From Streptomyces sp. TRM68416 (GTDB taxonomy: Bacteria > Actinomycetota > Actinomycetes > Streptomycetales > Streptomycetaceae), in NCBI RefSeq assembly GCF_014596915.1, contig NZ_JACVWU010000019.1, positions 62,001-126,000 of the forward strand: a stretch of DNA of 64,000 bases, read 5' to 3'. Of the stretch, positions 8,000 through 21,136 are shown in pieces; positions within the stretch are counted from its first letter, which is position 1; each line of letters starts with the position of its first letter. The translations under genes and the position numbers were made by a program. Under the pieces are notes generated by a model. It ran no database searches, was not told the DNA's origin, and saw only the letters and a program-made list of their open reading frames with translations.

Positions 8000-10900
8000 T
8001 CGCGACCGGAGTCACGCGCGCTCTGCTCGGATGCCTTTGACGGCTTCGGGCAGAGCGCGCCTTTGTGGGCCGCTGCGGGCAGGTCAGCCCGGCGCGCGAG
8101 CGGGTTGTGGTCGCCAAGTACGGTGCAGAGGGTGCCGGCGAGGACGGAGCTGTCCAGAGGGATCTTCCAGACACCCGATTCGTTGCCGTGGTAAAGGACG
8201 TCACCGACGATGCGCCAAGCCCCATACAGCCAGAAGGCGTCCAGGGGGCCAAGAGCTTCCTTTCGCTTCTCCGACCACAGTTCAACTTGTTCGGCGCTGT
8301 AGTCCGCGGGAGGGACCAACACCATCCGCCCGTCACTGCCGTAAGCGCCGATCACGCCATGCTTTTCGACAGCTACCCTCCGCGTACCCCTTGCGGTGAC
8401 GGGGTCGATCAGAACCATGGCGTCCCGAAGCAGCACCGCCAGGTGTCCGCCGTCGTCCCGGAACCGCATTCCGCGTCGATCGAAGTGGTCTGGGGGTAGG
8501 CCGAGCTGCCTCGTAGTGCGTCGCCCGCTGCCGTCCTGGGGATTCCATCGGGTGATCTTCCCGTTGCGTCTGAGGACCCATGCCGTTCCGTCCCTGGGTG
8601 AGACCTCGACAGCCAGGCAGCGAAGCGGGTTCCTGACACGTGGCTCACGGCAGTCGGGGGCGTGCGCGGAGGTGAGGAGGCCGTCCCGGTCAAGCCGCTG
8701 CACACCCTTCGCGCCGAGCATCAGGAAGTCCTCGTTGCCGAGCGGGCGGATATCCCGCGCCAGTGGGTTCTCTTCGGGACTGCGCCTCTCGTCCGGATGG
8801 ATCCTCACCACGTCGAGCCCGGTGGGCCTCACCTTGTAGAGCGCCCATCCCAGGTCGCTCCAGACCGCCAGGCGGCTCTCGTCCCTGCTGAAGACGGCGC
8901 CGCTGGGCTCCCCGAAGGACCACGGCCGCTCCGAGCCGACCTGCCGCCCCCGCAGACGTTGCCCACCGAGTACAGAAAGCGTGATGCGGTCCGTGTCCCG
9001 TGCCGAAGCCCTGCTGCTGCCGAGCACGGCCCACTGTCTGCCGGACGGAGCGAACACGGCCAGGTGATCCCACTCTTCCCTCGGCGCATGCTGTACCGGC
9101 CGCGTCCTGAACGACACAAGGTCGCGGCCGCACAGGACGTGCAGGACAGGGGTGTCTTCCCCGTGCCGGGTCATCACATCGAGGGGGCTGTCGGGGCACG
9201 CACCTCGCTCATGTGTGTAGGCGAGGGGGCGCAGTACCGCATATTCCGCTCCGGTCCTGCTGTCCTGCCACAGGTCGCCACTCCCGGAATAGGTGCGGCT
9301 GTAGCGGCCTGTCGCATCCGACGGGGCGGGCTGTCGGTACGCCGGTGCCGATTCACGCCGCTCCCCGGTCGCAGGGTTCCGGTAGTCGCCCTTGAACTCT
9401 TGGTCACCGGACGTCCACAAGGTCCGTCCCCCCACCCCGAGCGTCATGGCGTCGAGGGCGGACTCCTTCCACCGCTGAACGCCGGAGTCCAGCGCGTGGG
9501 CACGCACCGTCAAGGGTTCCCTGGCGTCCGCCTTCCTCCCCTCGGCAAGGACGATCAGCCGGGCGCTCTTCCCCTGCCCACTGGGCAGCGCGGCCCCGGT
9601 CAGGCAGCCGTTCGTTCCGAGCAGCCCCGGCGGCACGTCGATGGCTTGCCCCTTTTCAGCGTCGTGGAAGTGCAGCCGCAGCTGGTCCTTCGGTGTCCCG
9701 TCGATGCAGCCGTCGTCGGTCCCCTTCGCTGTCATGTGCAGCAAAAGCTTGCCGTCCGCAGAGAAGTCGAGAACCTCGCTCCTTGTCCCGCCCGGGTCCC
9801 TCCCGCCCGGCCACTCGGCCACCGTCCTCCGGCCGACCGCGCTCCACACCTTGCCCTGTCCTTCGGGCCCCGCCGCCGCCACTCGGGCCCCGTCGTCACT
9901 GACCGCCACCGCGTCGGACCCGTCGGGCACGCTTTCCAGGCGATTCTTGCGCGGCTTCCCGGTGGCCAGTCCGGTGATCACGTACCCCCGCAGGTCGCCC
10001 TGGTGGTCCTCCTCCAGCGCCACCACCCGCTTCCCGTCCGCCGAGGCGGCCAGCGCTGTGACCCGTCCCGAGAAGAACCCCTCCTCGATGCTCCGCACCA
10101 TCGCCATCCCGGGATACGCGTGCAGCAGCGCCTTGTACGTCTGCTTGGTCGGCTCCGTCCGATGCGCCAGCACCGCCAGCGCCGCTCCCTCGACCGGGTC
10201 GTCGGAGAACCGGTCGAGGGAGCGGGTGGCGAGTTCGTTCGCAGCCCCCTCGCGTTCCTTCCGGTCGGCGTCCTGGCCGGCCTGCGTCACGAAGTAGGTC
10301 AACGTCACGGCTATCAGGGCCAGCACCGCCACCAACGCCACGCCCGTGCGGCTCCTGCGTACCGAGCGTCGGTGGTGGTGTCTGCTGAGCCGGATGAACT
10401 CCTTCTCCGGGGCGGAGAGTTCGGCCGGGCGCAGGGCGGCCGAGCCCGTCGTTGTCGTCAGCTCCTTTCCCCTCAGCAGGAGATCGTCGTGGCGTCCGCC
10501 GTCCTCCCACTCCCGCAGACGGGCGCGCAGCTTCTCGTGCCGGACGAGGAGGGCGCGCGACTCGTCCAGCCAGTTCCGCAGGGTCGGCCACTGCCGGACC
10601 AGGGCCTCGTGGGCCAGGGCCACCGTCTCCCGGCCCGAGCTGTCGCGGGAGATGACCAGGAGGCGGGTGGCCGCCAAGGCCTGGGCCGCCGCGCGGAGTT
10701 CAGGGGGGAGTTGGTCGAAGGCACGCGCCACGCGCGCGTACTCCTTGCCCCGCACCGGGCGGGCCAGTTGCTCGAAGAGACGGCGGGCGGTCGGCTCGTC
10801 CGGGCCGTCGGGGGCCTTGCAGACCTGGGCCAGTTGGTGGTCGGCGTAGCGGGACAGGGCGCCTTCCACGCCGCCGATCTCCCGGTACGCGGCGTGGGTG

Positions 10901-12297
10901 AGGCGGCCGTGCCGGCGGCGGTCCCAGAGTTCGGCGAGGGTGAACTCCAGCAGGGGCAGGGCTCCCGGTTCGGCGCCCGCCTCGGCCACGAGCAGTTCCG
11001 GCAGGCCCGGTTCGAAGTCCACGCCGGGGACCGCGGCGACCGGGCACCGCACCACCTCGTCCAGTTGGGCCGGGGTCATCGGCGCGACCATCTGGACCGT
11101 GCCGCTGAGCGCCTCGGCGCGGCCGCCCGTCACCAGTTCTTCCAGCGACGCCGAGCGCAGGGTGGCCAGGACGCGGAGGCGGCGGCCCGCGGGGTGGGTC
11201 GCGCGGGCCATCGGCAGCAGTACGTCGAGCAGGGCGCGGGCATCCGCCGGTCGGGCCCCGACCGTCTCCTCGAACTGGTCGAGGAGGACGACATGACCCG
11301 CCGTACCGCACTGTTCGAGGATGCGGGCGCCGAGCAGCACCGCCGTCTCCCGGTCGCCGCCCAGCCGTCGTGCCGGCTCCGCGGCCGACGGGAACTGCGC
11401 GGCCAGCGCCTCCGCCAGCGTCCGTACCGGGTCCGTGTCCGGCTGGCCCGCGAAGTCCGTCACCGTATGGCCCAAGGAGCGGAGGAGCGGGAGTACGCCC
11501 GCTCGCACCAGGGAGGACTTGCCCACCCCCGACGCCCCGGCGACCGGCACGAACGGGTGCTCCAGGAGGGCGGCGGCGATGCGCTCGCTGTCCGCCCGGC
11601 GGGCGAAGAATATGGAGGCGTCCTGTTCGCGGAAGGATTCCAGGCCTCGGAAGGGGGACGGGCACAGGGCCGGGTCCAGGCCCAGGAGGAGGGCGGCGGG
11701 GATGAGGTACGCCGTCGTGGCGCCCGTTCCCGTGTCCGCGGCCACCGTCATGCCGACGACGCCGCCCTGCTCGGTGTCCCAGACGGGGGCGCCGCTGAAG
11801 CCCTGCCCGATGACCGGGCCGCGTGGGGACGGGCGGGGCTCCATGGAGGTCCAGCCCTTGCCGACGGGTGCACGGAGCCGGCCGTCCACCCATACGCCGT
11901 GGTCGTCGGTGCGCAGGGGGAAGCCCAGCACGCGGAAGGGGTGGTCCCAGACCGCCGTACCGCCGGCGAAGCGGACCGCCGTGGTGCCGGGGGCCGGGTC
12001 CTCCAGGGCGAGCAGGGCCATGTCGCCGCCGCCGTCGTCGGCCACCGGACGCCAGTGCGTGACCGTCGCGCGCAGGCGCGGCGAGGGCGAGGTCAGCAGC
12101 GGGAAGTCGACGGTCACCGCGTACGCGGGAGGGGTGCGGGCGGTGTCGGGGGTGCCCAGCGCGTCCGCCACGACGTGGGCGCACGTGCACAGGGTGCGGT
12201 CCGCGATCAGGAAGCCGGTGCCGGTGACCCGGCCGTCCTCGCTCCAGAACCGGGCGATGCCGCGCGCGAGTTCGTCGTCAGGCTCGGCCGTCGCCAT
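7981..12297 (-). CDS. trypsin-like protease / STAND NTPase / beta-propeller membrane protein
   Basis: A 1438-residue multidomain protein. Residues 1-215 are a trypsin-like peptidase with His41 (CTCAHVV), Asp92 (GDMALLAL) and Ser168 (GQGFSGAPV), so the triad is intact. Residues about 216-640 form a novel-STAND NTPase module: Walker A GASGVGKSS at 254-262, Walker B VVLLDQFEE at 336-344, and the winged-helix motif LAHEALVRQWP near 561-571. A membrane helix follows at about 652-671 and then about 750 residues of WD40-like beta-propeller repeats. There is no secretion signal, so protease and NTPase are probably cytoplasmic and the propeller lies across the membrane or on the other face. The ATG at 12297 overlaps the preceding gene by 20 bases. 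The open frame upstream of that start is a shadow. STAND proteins act as ligand-triggered switches; the trigger and protease target are unknown. Confidence 0.88.
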   Translation of the reverse strand: MATAEPDDELARGIARFWSEDGRVTGTGFLIADRTLCTCAHVVADALGTPDTARTPPAYAVTVDFPLLTSPSPRLRATVTHWRPVADDGGGDMALLALEDPAPGTTAVRFAGGTAVWDHPFRVLGFPLRTDDHGVWVDGRLRAPVGKGWTSMEPRPSPRGPVIGQGFSGAPVWDTEQGGVVGMTVAADTGTGATTAYLIPAALLLGLDPALCPSPFRGLESFREQDASIFFARRADSERIAAALLEHPFVPVAGASGVGKSSLVRAGVLPLLRSLGHTVTDFAGQPDTDPVRTLAEALAAQFPSAAEPARRLGGDRETAVLLGARILEQCGTAGHVVLLDQFEETVGARPADARALLDVLLPMARATHPAGRRLRVLATLRSASLEELVTGGRAEALSGTVQMVAPMTPAQLDEVVRCPVAAVPGVDFEPGLPELLVAEAGAEPGALPLLEFTLAELWDRRRHGRLTHAAYREIGGVEGALSRYADHQLAQVCKAPDGPDEPTARRLFEQLARPVRGKEYARVARAFDQLPPELRAAAQALAATRLLVISRDSSGRETVALAHEALVRQWPTLRNWLDESRALLVRHEKLRARLREWEDGGRHDDLLLRGKELTTTTGSAALRPAELSAPEKEFIRLSRHHHRRSVRRSRTGVALVAVLALIAVTLTYFVTQAGQDADRKEREGAANELATRSLDRFSDDPVEGAALAVLAHRTEPTKQTYKALLHAYPGMAMVRSIEEGFFSGRVTALAASADGKRVVALEEDHQGDLRGYVITGLATGKPRKNRLESVPDGSDAVAVSDDGARVAAAGPEGQGKVWSAVGRRTVAEWPGGRDPGGTRSEVLDFSADGKLLLHMTAKGTDDGCIDGTPKDQLRLHFHDAEKGQAIDVPPGLLGTNGCLTGAALPSGQGKSARLIVLAEGRKADAREPLTVRAHALDSGVQRWKESALDAMTLGVGGRTLWTSGDQEFKGDYRNPATGERRESAPAYRQPAPSDATGRYSRTYSGSGDLWQDSRTGAEYAVLRPLAYTHERGACPDSPLDVMTRHGEDTPVLHVLCGRDLVSFRTRPVQHAPREEWDHLAVFAPSGRQWAVLGSSRASARDTDRITLSVLGGQRLRGRQVGSERPWSFGEPSGAVFSRDESRLAVWSDLGWALYKVRPTGLDVVRIHPDERRSPEENPLARDIRPLGNEDFLMLGAKGVQRLDRDGLLTSAHAPDCREPRVRNPLRCLAVEVSPRDGTAWVLRRNGKITRWNPQDGSGRRTTRQLGLPPDHFDRRGMRFRDDGGHLAVLLRDAMVLIDPVTARGTRRVAVEKHGVIGAYGSDGRMVLVPPADYSAEQVELWSEKRKEALGPLDAFWLYGAWRIVGDVLYHGNESGVWKIPLDSSVLAGTLCTVLGDHNPLARRADLPAAAHKGALCPKPSKASEQSARDSGRDQTTIR

Positions 12298-12640
12298 CGC
12301 GCTGTCCGGGAAGGGCGGGTTCGACGGGGTTCGCCCAGTGCATGCTGACGGTGAAGTGCGCCTCCGTGGAACCGCGCGCCACCACGACACCCGCCTCGGC
12401 GCTGAGCGTGATGCCGAACTCGACGGTGACCGAGCCGGGCGGTCTCGGCAGCCCGCGGGCGCCGTCCAGGACCGCGCCGAGCGCCGGACGCACCCGGGCG
12501 AGCGCCTGTTGAAGGGTCTCGGCCGCCCCGGCCACCGCACCGCCCCGGGAGACGCGCTGCACTCCGGCCGGGCCGTCCCCCGACACCTCCAGCAGGACGA
12601 CCTGGCCGTCGTCCAGCATCATCTCGCCCACGTAGGCCAC
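12278..12640 (-). CDS. Trypco1-like small protein paired with the trypsin-STAND gene
   Basis: A 120-residue protein starting at the GTG at 12640 with a strong GGGAGGG site. It reads as a beta-rich domain: a first strand pair around DDGQVVLLEVSG, a helical middle (AAETLQQALARVRPALGAVLDG) and a C-terminal EFGITLSAEAGVVVARGS segment ending in strands. This pattern, and its position directly before a trypsin-STAND gene, fits the trypsin-co-occurring domain 1 family described in NTP-dependent conflict systems. The 20-base overlap with the next gene indicates coupled translation. The assignment is by eye; a profile search would settle it. Confidence 0.7.
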   Translation of the reverse strand: MAYVGEMMLDDGQVVLLEVSGDGPAGVQRVSRGGAVAGAAETLQQALARVRPALGAVLDGARGLPRPPGSVTVEFGITLSAEAGVVVARGSTEAHFTVSMHWANPVEPALPGQRDGDGRA

Positions 12641-12811
12641 GATTCCGGCCCTCCCCCTCGGCGGCCCGCCCTTCGGACTCGTATGCAGATTCCATGGGTT
12701 CGTCCGGCGCGCCCGCAAGGCGCTTCCGGGGAGTCACCTCGTACGAGTGAACGCCGCTCGGTGTGGGCCTCAGCACACTCCCCCTTCGCAGGTCAACGGC
12801 AAGTTGACGGG

Positions 12812-12960
12812 TCTTCCGGGGGCGTGGTGGACTGCCGGGGCCAGCTACGGCGGCTGGAGAGGAAGCCGGTGCGAATCCGGCGCGGTCCCGCCACTGTCAC
12901 CGGGGTAGACAACCCCGGGAGCCAGGAACTCTCACCGCCGATCTCGTCGAGCCAGGGCGC
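12812..12960 (+). promoter_or_regulatory. cobalamin (B12) riboswitch controlling the cob operon
   Basis: The core elements of an adenosylcobalamin aptamer occur in order: GAAGCCGGTGCGAATCCGG at about 12862-12880, CCCGCCACTGTCACCGG just after it, and the closing GGGAGCCAGGA segment at about 12917-12927. The riboswitch sits before a leader ORF and cobD. In this class, bound B12 folds the RNA so that the downstream ribosome site or transcript is shut off. The promoter must lie in 12641-12810, which also holds an inverted repeat GTCAAC-N5-GTTGAC at 12792-12808 that may be the outer stem or an operator. Edges are approximate. Confidence 0.92.
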
Positions 12961-12987
12961 GGACACCCTGAGTGAGGACATATCGCC

Positions 12988-13050
12988 ATGCGCGGCTGCC
13001 GATTGAGCGCCTGCCCCTACCGAGCTCTGCCCGACCGCACGGCCGGCTGA
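12988..13050 (+). CDS. 20-residue leader ORF between the B12 riboswitch and cobD
   Basis: An ATG at 12988 follows a GAGGA-type ribosome site (within GTGAGGACATATCGCC) by nine bases and opens a 20-codon frame (MRGCRLSACPYRALPDRTAG) ending at 13050, four bases before the cobD ATG. cobD has no Shine-Dalgarno of its own, so ribosomes ending the leader could re-initiate at cobD. The riboswitch would then act on the leader's ribosome site. The peptide is Cys- and Arg-rich with no known family; it could be purely a coupling device. No similar proteins were checked. Confidence 0.5.
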   Translation: MRGCRLSACPYRALPDRTAG

Positions 13051-13054
13051 GCCG

Positions 13055-13996
13055 ATGCGGGCCGATCGCGTCCACGCGTACGGCGCCGCCGCCGGCCTCC
13101 TCGGTGACCTGCTCCTCGGCGATCCCCGCCGCGGGCATCCGGTCGCCGTGTTCGGGCGGGCCGCCGGTGCCGTGGAACGGGTGCTGTGGCGGGACGACCG
13201 GGGCCGGGGCGTGCTGCACGCCGCCGTGTGCGCCGGAGGAGCCGTGGCGCTCGCCGCCGTGGCCGCCCGCGCCGTACGCCGCTCCCCCGCCGCCTCCGTC
13301 GCGCTGACCGGCGCCGCCACCTGGGCGGTCGTCGGGGGGACTTCGCTCGCCCGGGAGGCCCGGGTCATCGGGCGGGCCCTGGAGGCGGGCGACGTCGAGG
13401 CCGCGCGGGCGCGGCTGCCGCATCTGTGCGGGCGGGATCCGCAGGCCCTGGACGCCGACGGGATCGCGCGCGCGGTGGTGGAGTCCGTCGCCGAGAACAC
13501 CTCCGACGCCGTCGTGGGGGCTCTGGTGTGGGGGGCCGTCGGCGGGGTGCCGGGGCTGGTCGGGTTCCGGGCCGTCAACACCCTGGACGCCATGGTCGGG
13601 CACAAGTCGCCCCGCTACCGGCGCTACGGGTGGGCCTCCGCGCGCCTCGACGACCTCGCCGGATGGCCCGGGGCGCGCCTGACCGCCGTACTCGCGAGCC
13701 TGGCCGGGGGCGATCCCCGTGGGGGCGTACGCGCCTGGCGCGCCGACGCCGCCAAGCATCCGAGCCCCAACGCCGGGCCGGTGGAGGCGTCGTTCGCGGG
13801 CTCACTCGGGGTACGGCTCGGGGGGACGTTGTCGTACGGCGGGCGCATCGAGCACCGGCCGGTACTGAACGGGGAGGGGCGTGCCGTGGAAGTCGGGGAC
13901 ATCGAGCGGGCCGTTCGGCTGTCTCGGCGGGTGAGCTGGCTGGCGCTGGGCGCCAGTGTCGCCGTACGCCGAGTCGTGAAGGGGCGTCGGTCATGA
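13055..13996 (+). CDS. cobD: adenosylcobinamide-phosphate synthase CobD/CbiB
   Basis: A 313-residue membrane protein that joins the aminopropanol arm (from cobC-type decarboxylation of threonine phosphate) to adenosylcobyric acid. Family marks are the N-terminal LLGDLLLGDPRRGHPV, the core VVESVAENTSDAVVGALVWGA and VNTLDAMVGHKSPRYRRYGW, and the C-terminal HPSPNAGPVEASFAGSLG. Several hydrophobic helices lie between residues 10 and 160. It is the first full gene of the operon after the riboswitch and overlaps cobQ by four bases (ATGA). Start choice at 13055 is by homology pattern, as no clear Shine-Dalgarno is present. Confidence 0.93.
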   Translation: MRADRVHAYGAAAGLLGDLLLGDPRRGHPVAVFGRAAGAVERVLWRDDRGRGVLHAAVCAGGAVALAAVAARAVRRSPAASVALTGAATWAVVGGTSLAREARVIGRALEAGDVEAARARLPHLCGRDPQALDADGIARAVVESVAENTSDAVVGALVWGAVGGVPGLVGFRAVNTLDAMVGHKSPRYRRYGWASARLDDLAGWPGARLTAVLASLAGGDPRGGVRAWRADAAKHPSPNAGPVEASFAGSLGVRLGGTLSYGGRIEHRPVLNGEGRAVEVGDIERAVRLSRRVSWLALGASVAVRRVVKGRRS

Positions 13997-15500
13997 CCGG
14001 CGGCGGGCTGCTCGTCGCGGGAACCACCTCCGACGCCGGCAAGAGCGTCGTCACCGCGGGGATCTGCCGGTGGCTGGTGCGGCAGGGGGTCAAGGTCGCG
14101 CCGTTCAAGGCGCAGAACATGTCCCTCAATTCGTTCGTCACGCGCGAGGGCGCGGAGATCGGGCGGGCGCAGGCCATGCAGGCACAGGCCTGTCGGGTCG
14201 AGCCCACCGCGCTCATGAATCCCGTGCTGCTCAAGCCCGGTGGCGAGCAGAGCAGCCAGGTCGTGCTGCTCGGGAAGCCGGTCGGGGAGCTCAGCGCGCG
14301 CGGGTACCACGGCGGGCGGCAGCAGAAGCTTCTGGGGACCGTGCTCGACTGCCTCGCCGAGTTGCGGGGCACGTATGACGCGGTGATCTGCGAAGGGGCC
14401 GGGAGCCCGGCCGAGATCAACCTGCGGCGGACCGACATCGTCAACATGGGCATCGCGCGCAATGCCGGACTGCCCGTGCTCGTCGTCGGCGACATCGACC
14501 GCGGTGGCGTCTTCGCCTCCTTCTTCGGAACCGTCGCCCTGCTCGCGCCCGAGGACCAGGCGCTCGTCGCCGGGTTCCTGGTCAACAAGTTCCGGGGGGA
14601 CGTGTCGCTGCTCGAACCCGGACTCGACATGCTCCACGGGCTCACCGGGCGGCACACCTACGGCGTGCTGCCCTTCCAGCACGGCCTCGGCATCGACGAG
14701 GAGGACGGGCTGAGGGTGTCGCTGCGGGGAGCCGTGCGGGAGTCGCAGGTCTCCTCCCCCGTCGGCGAGGACGTGCTGCGGGTCGCCGTCTGCGCGATCC
14801 CGCTCATGTCCAACTTCACCGACGTCGACGCCCTCGCCGCCGAACCCGGTGTCGTCGTACGGTTCGTGGACCGGCCGGAGGAACTGGCCGACGCGGACCT
14901 GGTCGTCGTCCCCGGGACCCGGGGGACCGTGCGCGCGCTGGAGTGGCTGCGGGAGCGGGGACTCGCCCAGGCCCTGGGGCGCAGGGCCGCCGAGGGGCGG
15001 CCGGTGCTCGGCATCTGCGGCGGCTTCCAGCTCCTCGGCGAGCACATCGAGGACGAGGTCGAGAGCCGCGCGGGGCACGTGGACGGGCTCGGAATCCTTC
15101 CCGTCCGGGTGCGGTTCGCCCGCGAGAAGACCCTCACCCGGCCCGTCGGCGAGGCGCTCGGCGAGCGCGTCGAGGGGTACGAGATCCATCACGGCGTCGC
15201 CGAAGTCGTAGGGGGCGAGCCCTTCTTGGACGGGTGCCGGGTCGGTCAGACCTGGGGCACGCACTGGCACGGCTCGCTGGAGTCGGACGGTTTCCGGCGG
15301 GCCTTCCTGCGCGAGGTGGCGGCCGCCGCGGGCCGCCGTTTCGTGCCGGCCCCCGACACCTCGTTCGCCGCGCTGCGCGAGGAGCAGCTCGACCGGCTCG
15401 GCGATCTGATCGAACAGCACGCGGACACGGACGCGCTCCGGCGGCTCATCGAGTCGGGCGCGCCACAAGGACTGCCTTTCATTCCACCGGGAGCGCCCGC

Positions 15501-15504
<4 letters not shown>
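13993..15504 (+). CDS. cobQ: cobyric acid synthase CobQ (glutamine-hydrolysing)
   Basis: A 503-residue amidotransferase that adds four amide groups (b, d, e, g) to adenosylcobyrinic a,c-diamide using ATP and glutamine. The N-terminal half is a dethiobiotin-synthetase-like P-loop domain (LLVAGTTSDAGKSVVTAG at residues 5-22; APFKAQNMSLNSFV). The C-terminal half is a class I glutamine amidotransferase with the nucleophile Cys in VLGICGGFQLLG and the His/Glu in GYEIHHG. Full family length. It overlaps cobD by four bases and cobN by four bases. Confidence 0.96.
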
Positions 15505-19147
<3,643 letters not shown>

Positions 19148-19151
<4 letters not shown>

Positions 19152-21136
19152 CAACTCCTTTCCCTTTTACGGCCGTTGTCGGCCAGGACGACCTGCGGCT
19201 CGCGCTGCTGCTGAACGCCGTGTCGCCGGCGGTCGGCGGTGTGCTGGTGCGCGGCGAGAAGGGCACCGCCAAGTCGACGGCCGTGCGGGCGCTTTCGGCG
19301 TTGTTGCCGGAGGTCGATGTCGTCGCCGGGTGCCGTTTCTCCTGTGATCCGGCCAAGCCCGATGCCGGGTGCCCCGACGGCCCGCACGAACCCGGCAACG
19401 GCACGGCGCGGCCCTCCCGCATGGTCGAACTCCCCGTCGGCGCCTCCGAGGACCGGCTCGTCGGCGCCCTCGACATCGAGCGGGCGCTGGCCGAGGGCGT
19501 GAAGGCATTCGAACCGGGCCTGCTGGCTCAGGCGCACCGCGGGATCCTCTACGTCGACGAGGTCAACCTTCTCCACGACCATCTCGTGGACCTGCTGCTG
19601 GACGCGGCCGCGATGGGCGCGTCGTATGTCGAACGCGAGGGTGTCTCCGTACGGCATGCCGCGCGTTTCCTGCTCGTCGGGACGATGAACCCGGAGGAGG
19701 GCGAGCTGCGGCCGCAGCTCCTCGATCGCTTCGGACTCACCGTCGAGGTCGCGGCCTCACGCGAGCCCGATCAGCGGGTGGAGGTCGTACGGCGGCGGCT
19801 CGCCTACGACGACGACCCGGCCGGTTTCGGCGCGCGGTGGGCCGACGAGGAGGCCTCCGTACGGGCGCGGATCGTGGCGGCGCGGGAGTTGTTGCCGTCG
19901 GTGCGGCTGGGGGACGGGGCGCTGCGGCAGATCGCGGCGACCTGTGCCGCGTTCGAGGTGGACGGCATGCGGGCCGACATCGTGATGGCGCGTACCGCCA
20001 CGGCGCTCGCCGCCTGGGCAGGGCGGAGCGAGGTACTGGCCGAGGACGTGCGGCAGGCCGCGCTGCTCGCGTTGCCTCATCGCAGGCGTCGTAATCCCTT
20101 TGATGCGCCGGGACTTGACGAGGACAAGCTGGACCAGACGCTGGAGGAGTTCTCCGGGGACTCCCCCGAGGACGATCCCGACCCGGACGGGCCGGGCGGG
20201 GGTGGCGGGCAGCCGCCCTCGGATTCCGGTGGGCCGCAGAGAGGCGGCTCCGGTGCGCGTCCCGAGGCCGGCGAGGACGGGGAGCCGCAGGCTTCCGGGG
20301 CCGGGGAGCAGACTCCCGTACGGGCGTCCGAGCCGTTCCGGGCGAAGGTGCTGAGCGTTCCGGGTATCGGCGAGGGTGCCGCCGGGCGGCGGTCGCGGGC
20401 GCGTACCGAGCACGGGCGGACGACCGGTGCGCGGCGGCCGCGGGGGGCGCTGACGAAGCTGCATCTGGCGGCGACCGTGCAGGCGGCTGCGCCGCATCAG
20501 CGGGCGCGCGGGCGGTCCGGGCCGGGGCTGGTCGTGCGGCGTGACGATCTGCGGCAGGCGACGCGGGAGGGACGCGAGGGCAACCTCGTGCTGTTCGTGG
20601 TGGACGCCTCCGGTTCCATGGCCGCCCGGCAGCGGATGAGTGCCGTGAAGGGTGCCGTGCTGTCGCTGCTGCTGGACGCGTATCAGCGGCGGGACAAGGT
20701 GGGTCTGGTGACGTTCCGGGGTTCGGCCGCGGAGGTCGCGCTGCCGCCCACGTCGTCGGTGGACGCGGCAGCGGCCCGGCTGGAGTCGCTGCCCACGGGC
20801 GGGCGTACGCCGTTGGCCGCGGGGCTGCTCAAGGCGCATGACGTGCTGCGGGTCGAGCGGCTGCGGGATGCCGCGCGGCGGCCGCTGGTGGTCGTGGTGA
20901 CCGACGGGCGGGCCACCGGCGGGCCGGAGCCGGTGGCGCTGGCGGGGCGGGCGGCTCGGTTGTTCGCCGCCGAGGGCATCGCCTCCGTGGTCGTGGACTG
21001 CGAGGCCGGGCCGGTGCGGCTGGGGCTCGCGGGGCAGCTCGCGGGTGAACTGGGCGGCACGGCGGTGACGTTGGACGAGCTGCGGGCGGACTCCATCGCC
21101 GGTCTGGTGAAGGACGTACAGAGGAGGGCCGCGTAA
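19148..21136 (+). CDS. chelatase AAA+ / VWA subunit (ChlI-ChlD fusion type), CobN partner
   Basis: A 662-residue fusion of a MoxR/BchI-like AAA+ domain and a von Willebrand A domain, as in magnesium chelatase I plus D. Residues 36-44 are the Walker A loop GEKGTAKST; ILYVDEVNLL is the Walker B; LLVGTMNPEEGELRPQLLDRFG gives sensor and arginine-finger regions. A low-complexity acidic/proline linker spans about residues 330-400. The VWA domain carries a MIDAS motif DASGSM with later Thr and Asp (VVVVTDGRATGG). It replaces the CobS/CobT pair of proteobacteria and powers cobalt insertion by CobN. GTG start overlaps the cobN stop. Confidence 0.92.

Noticed and set aside
8662..12348. Long plus-strand open frame (about 1228 codons) opposite the trypsin-STAND gene
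   Set aside because: It is an antisense shadow caused by GC bias: the minus frame shows intact protease and STAND motifs, while this translation is Arg/Gly-rich with no domain.
12988..13996. cobD starting at the leader ATG
   Set aside because: The leader frame ends at a TGA at 13048-13050 and is in a different frame from cobD.
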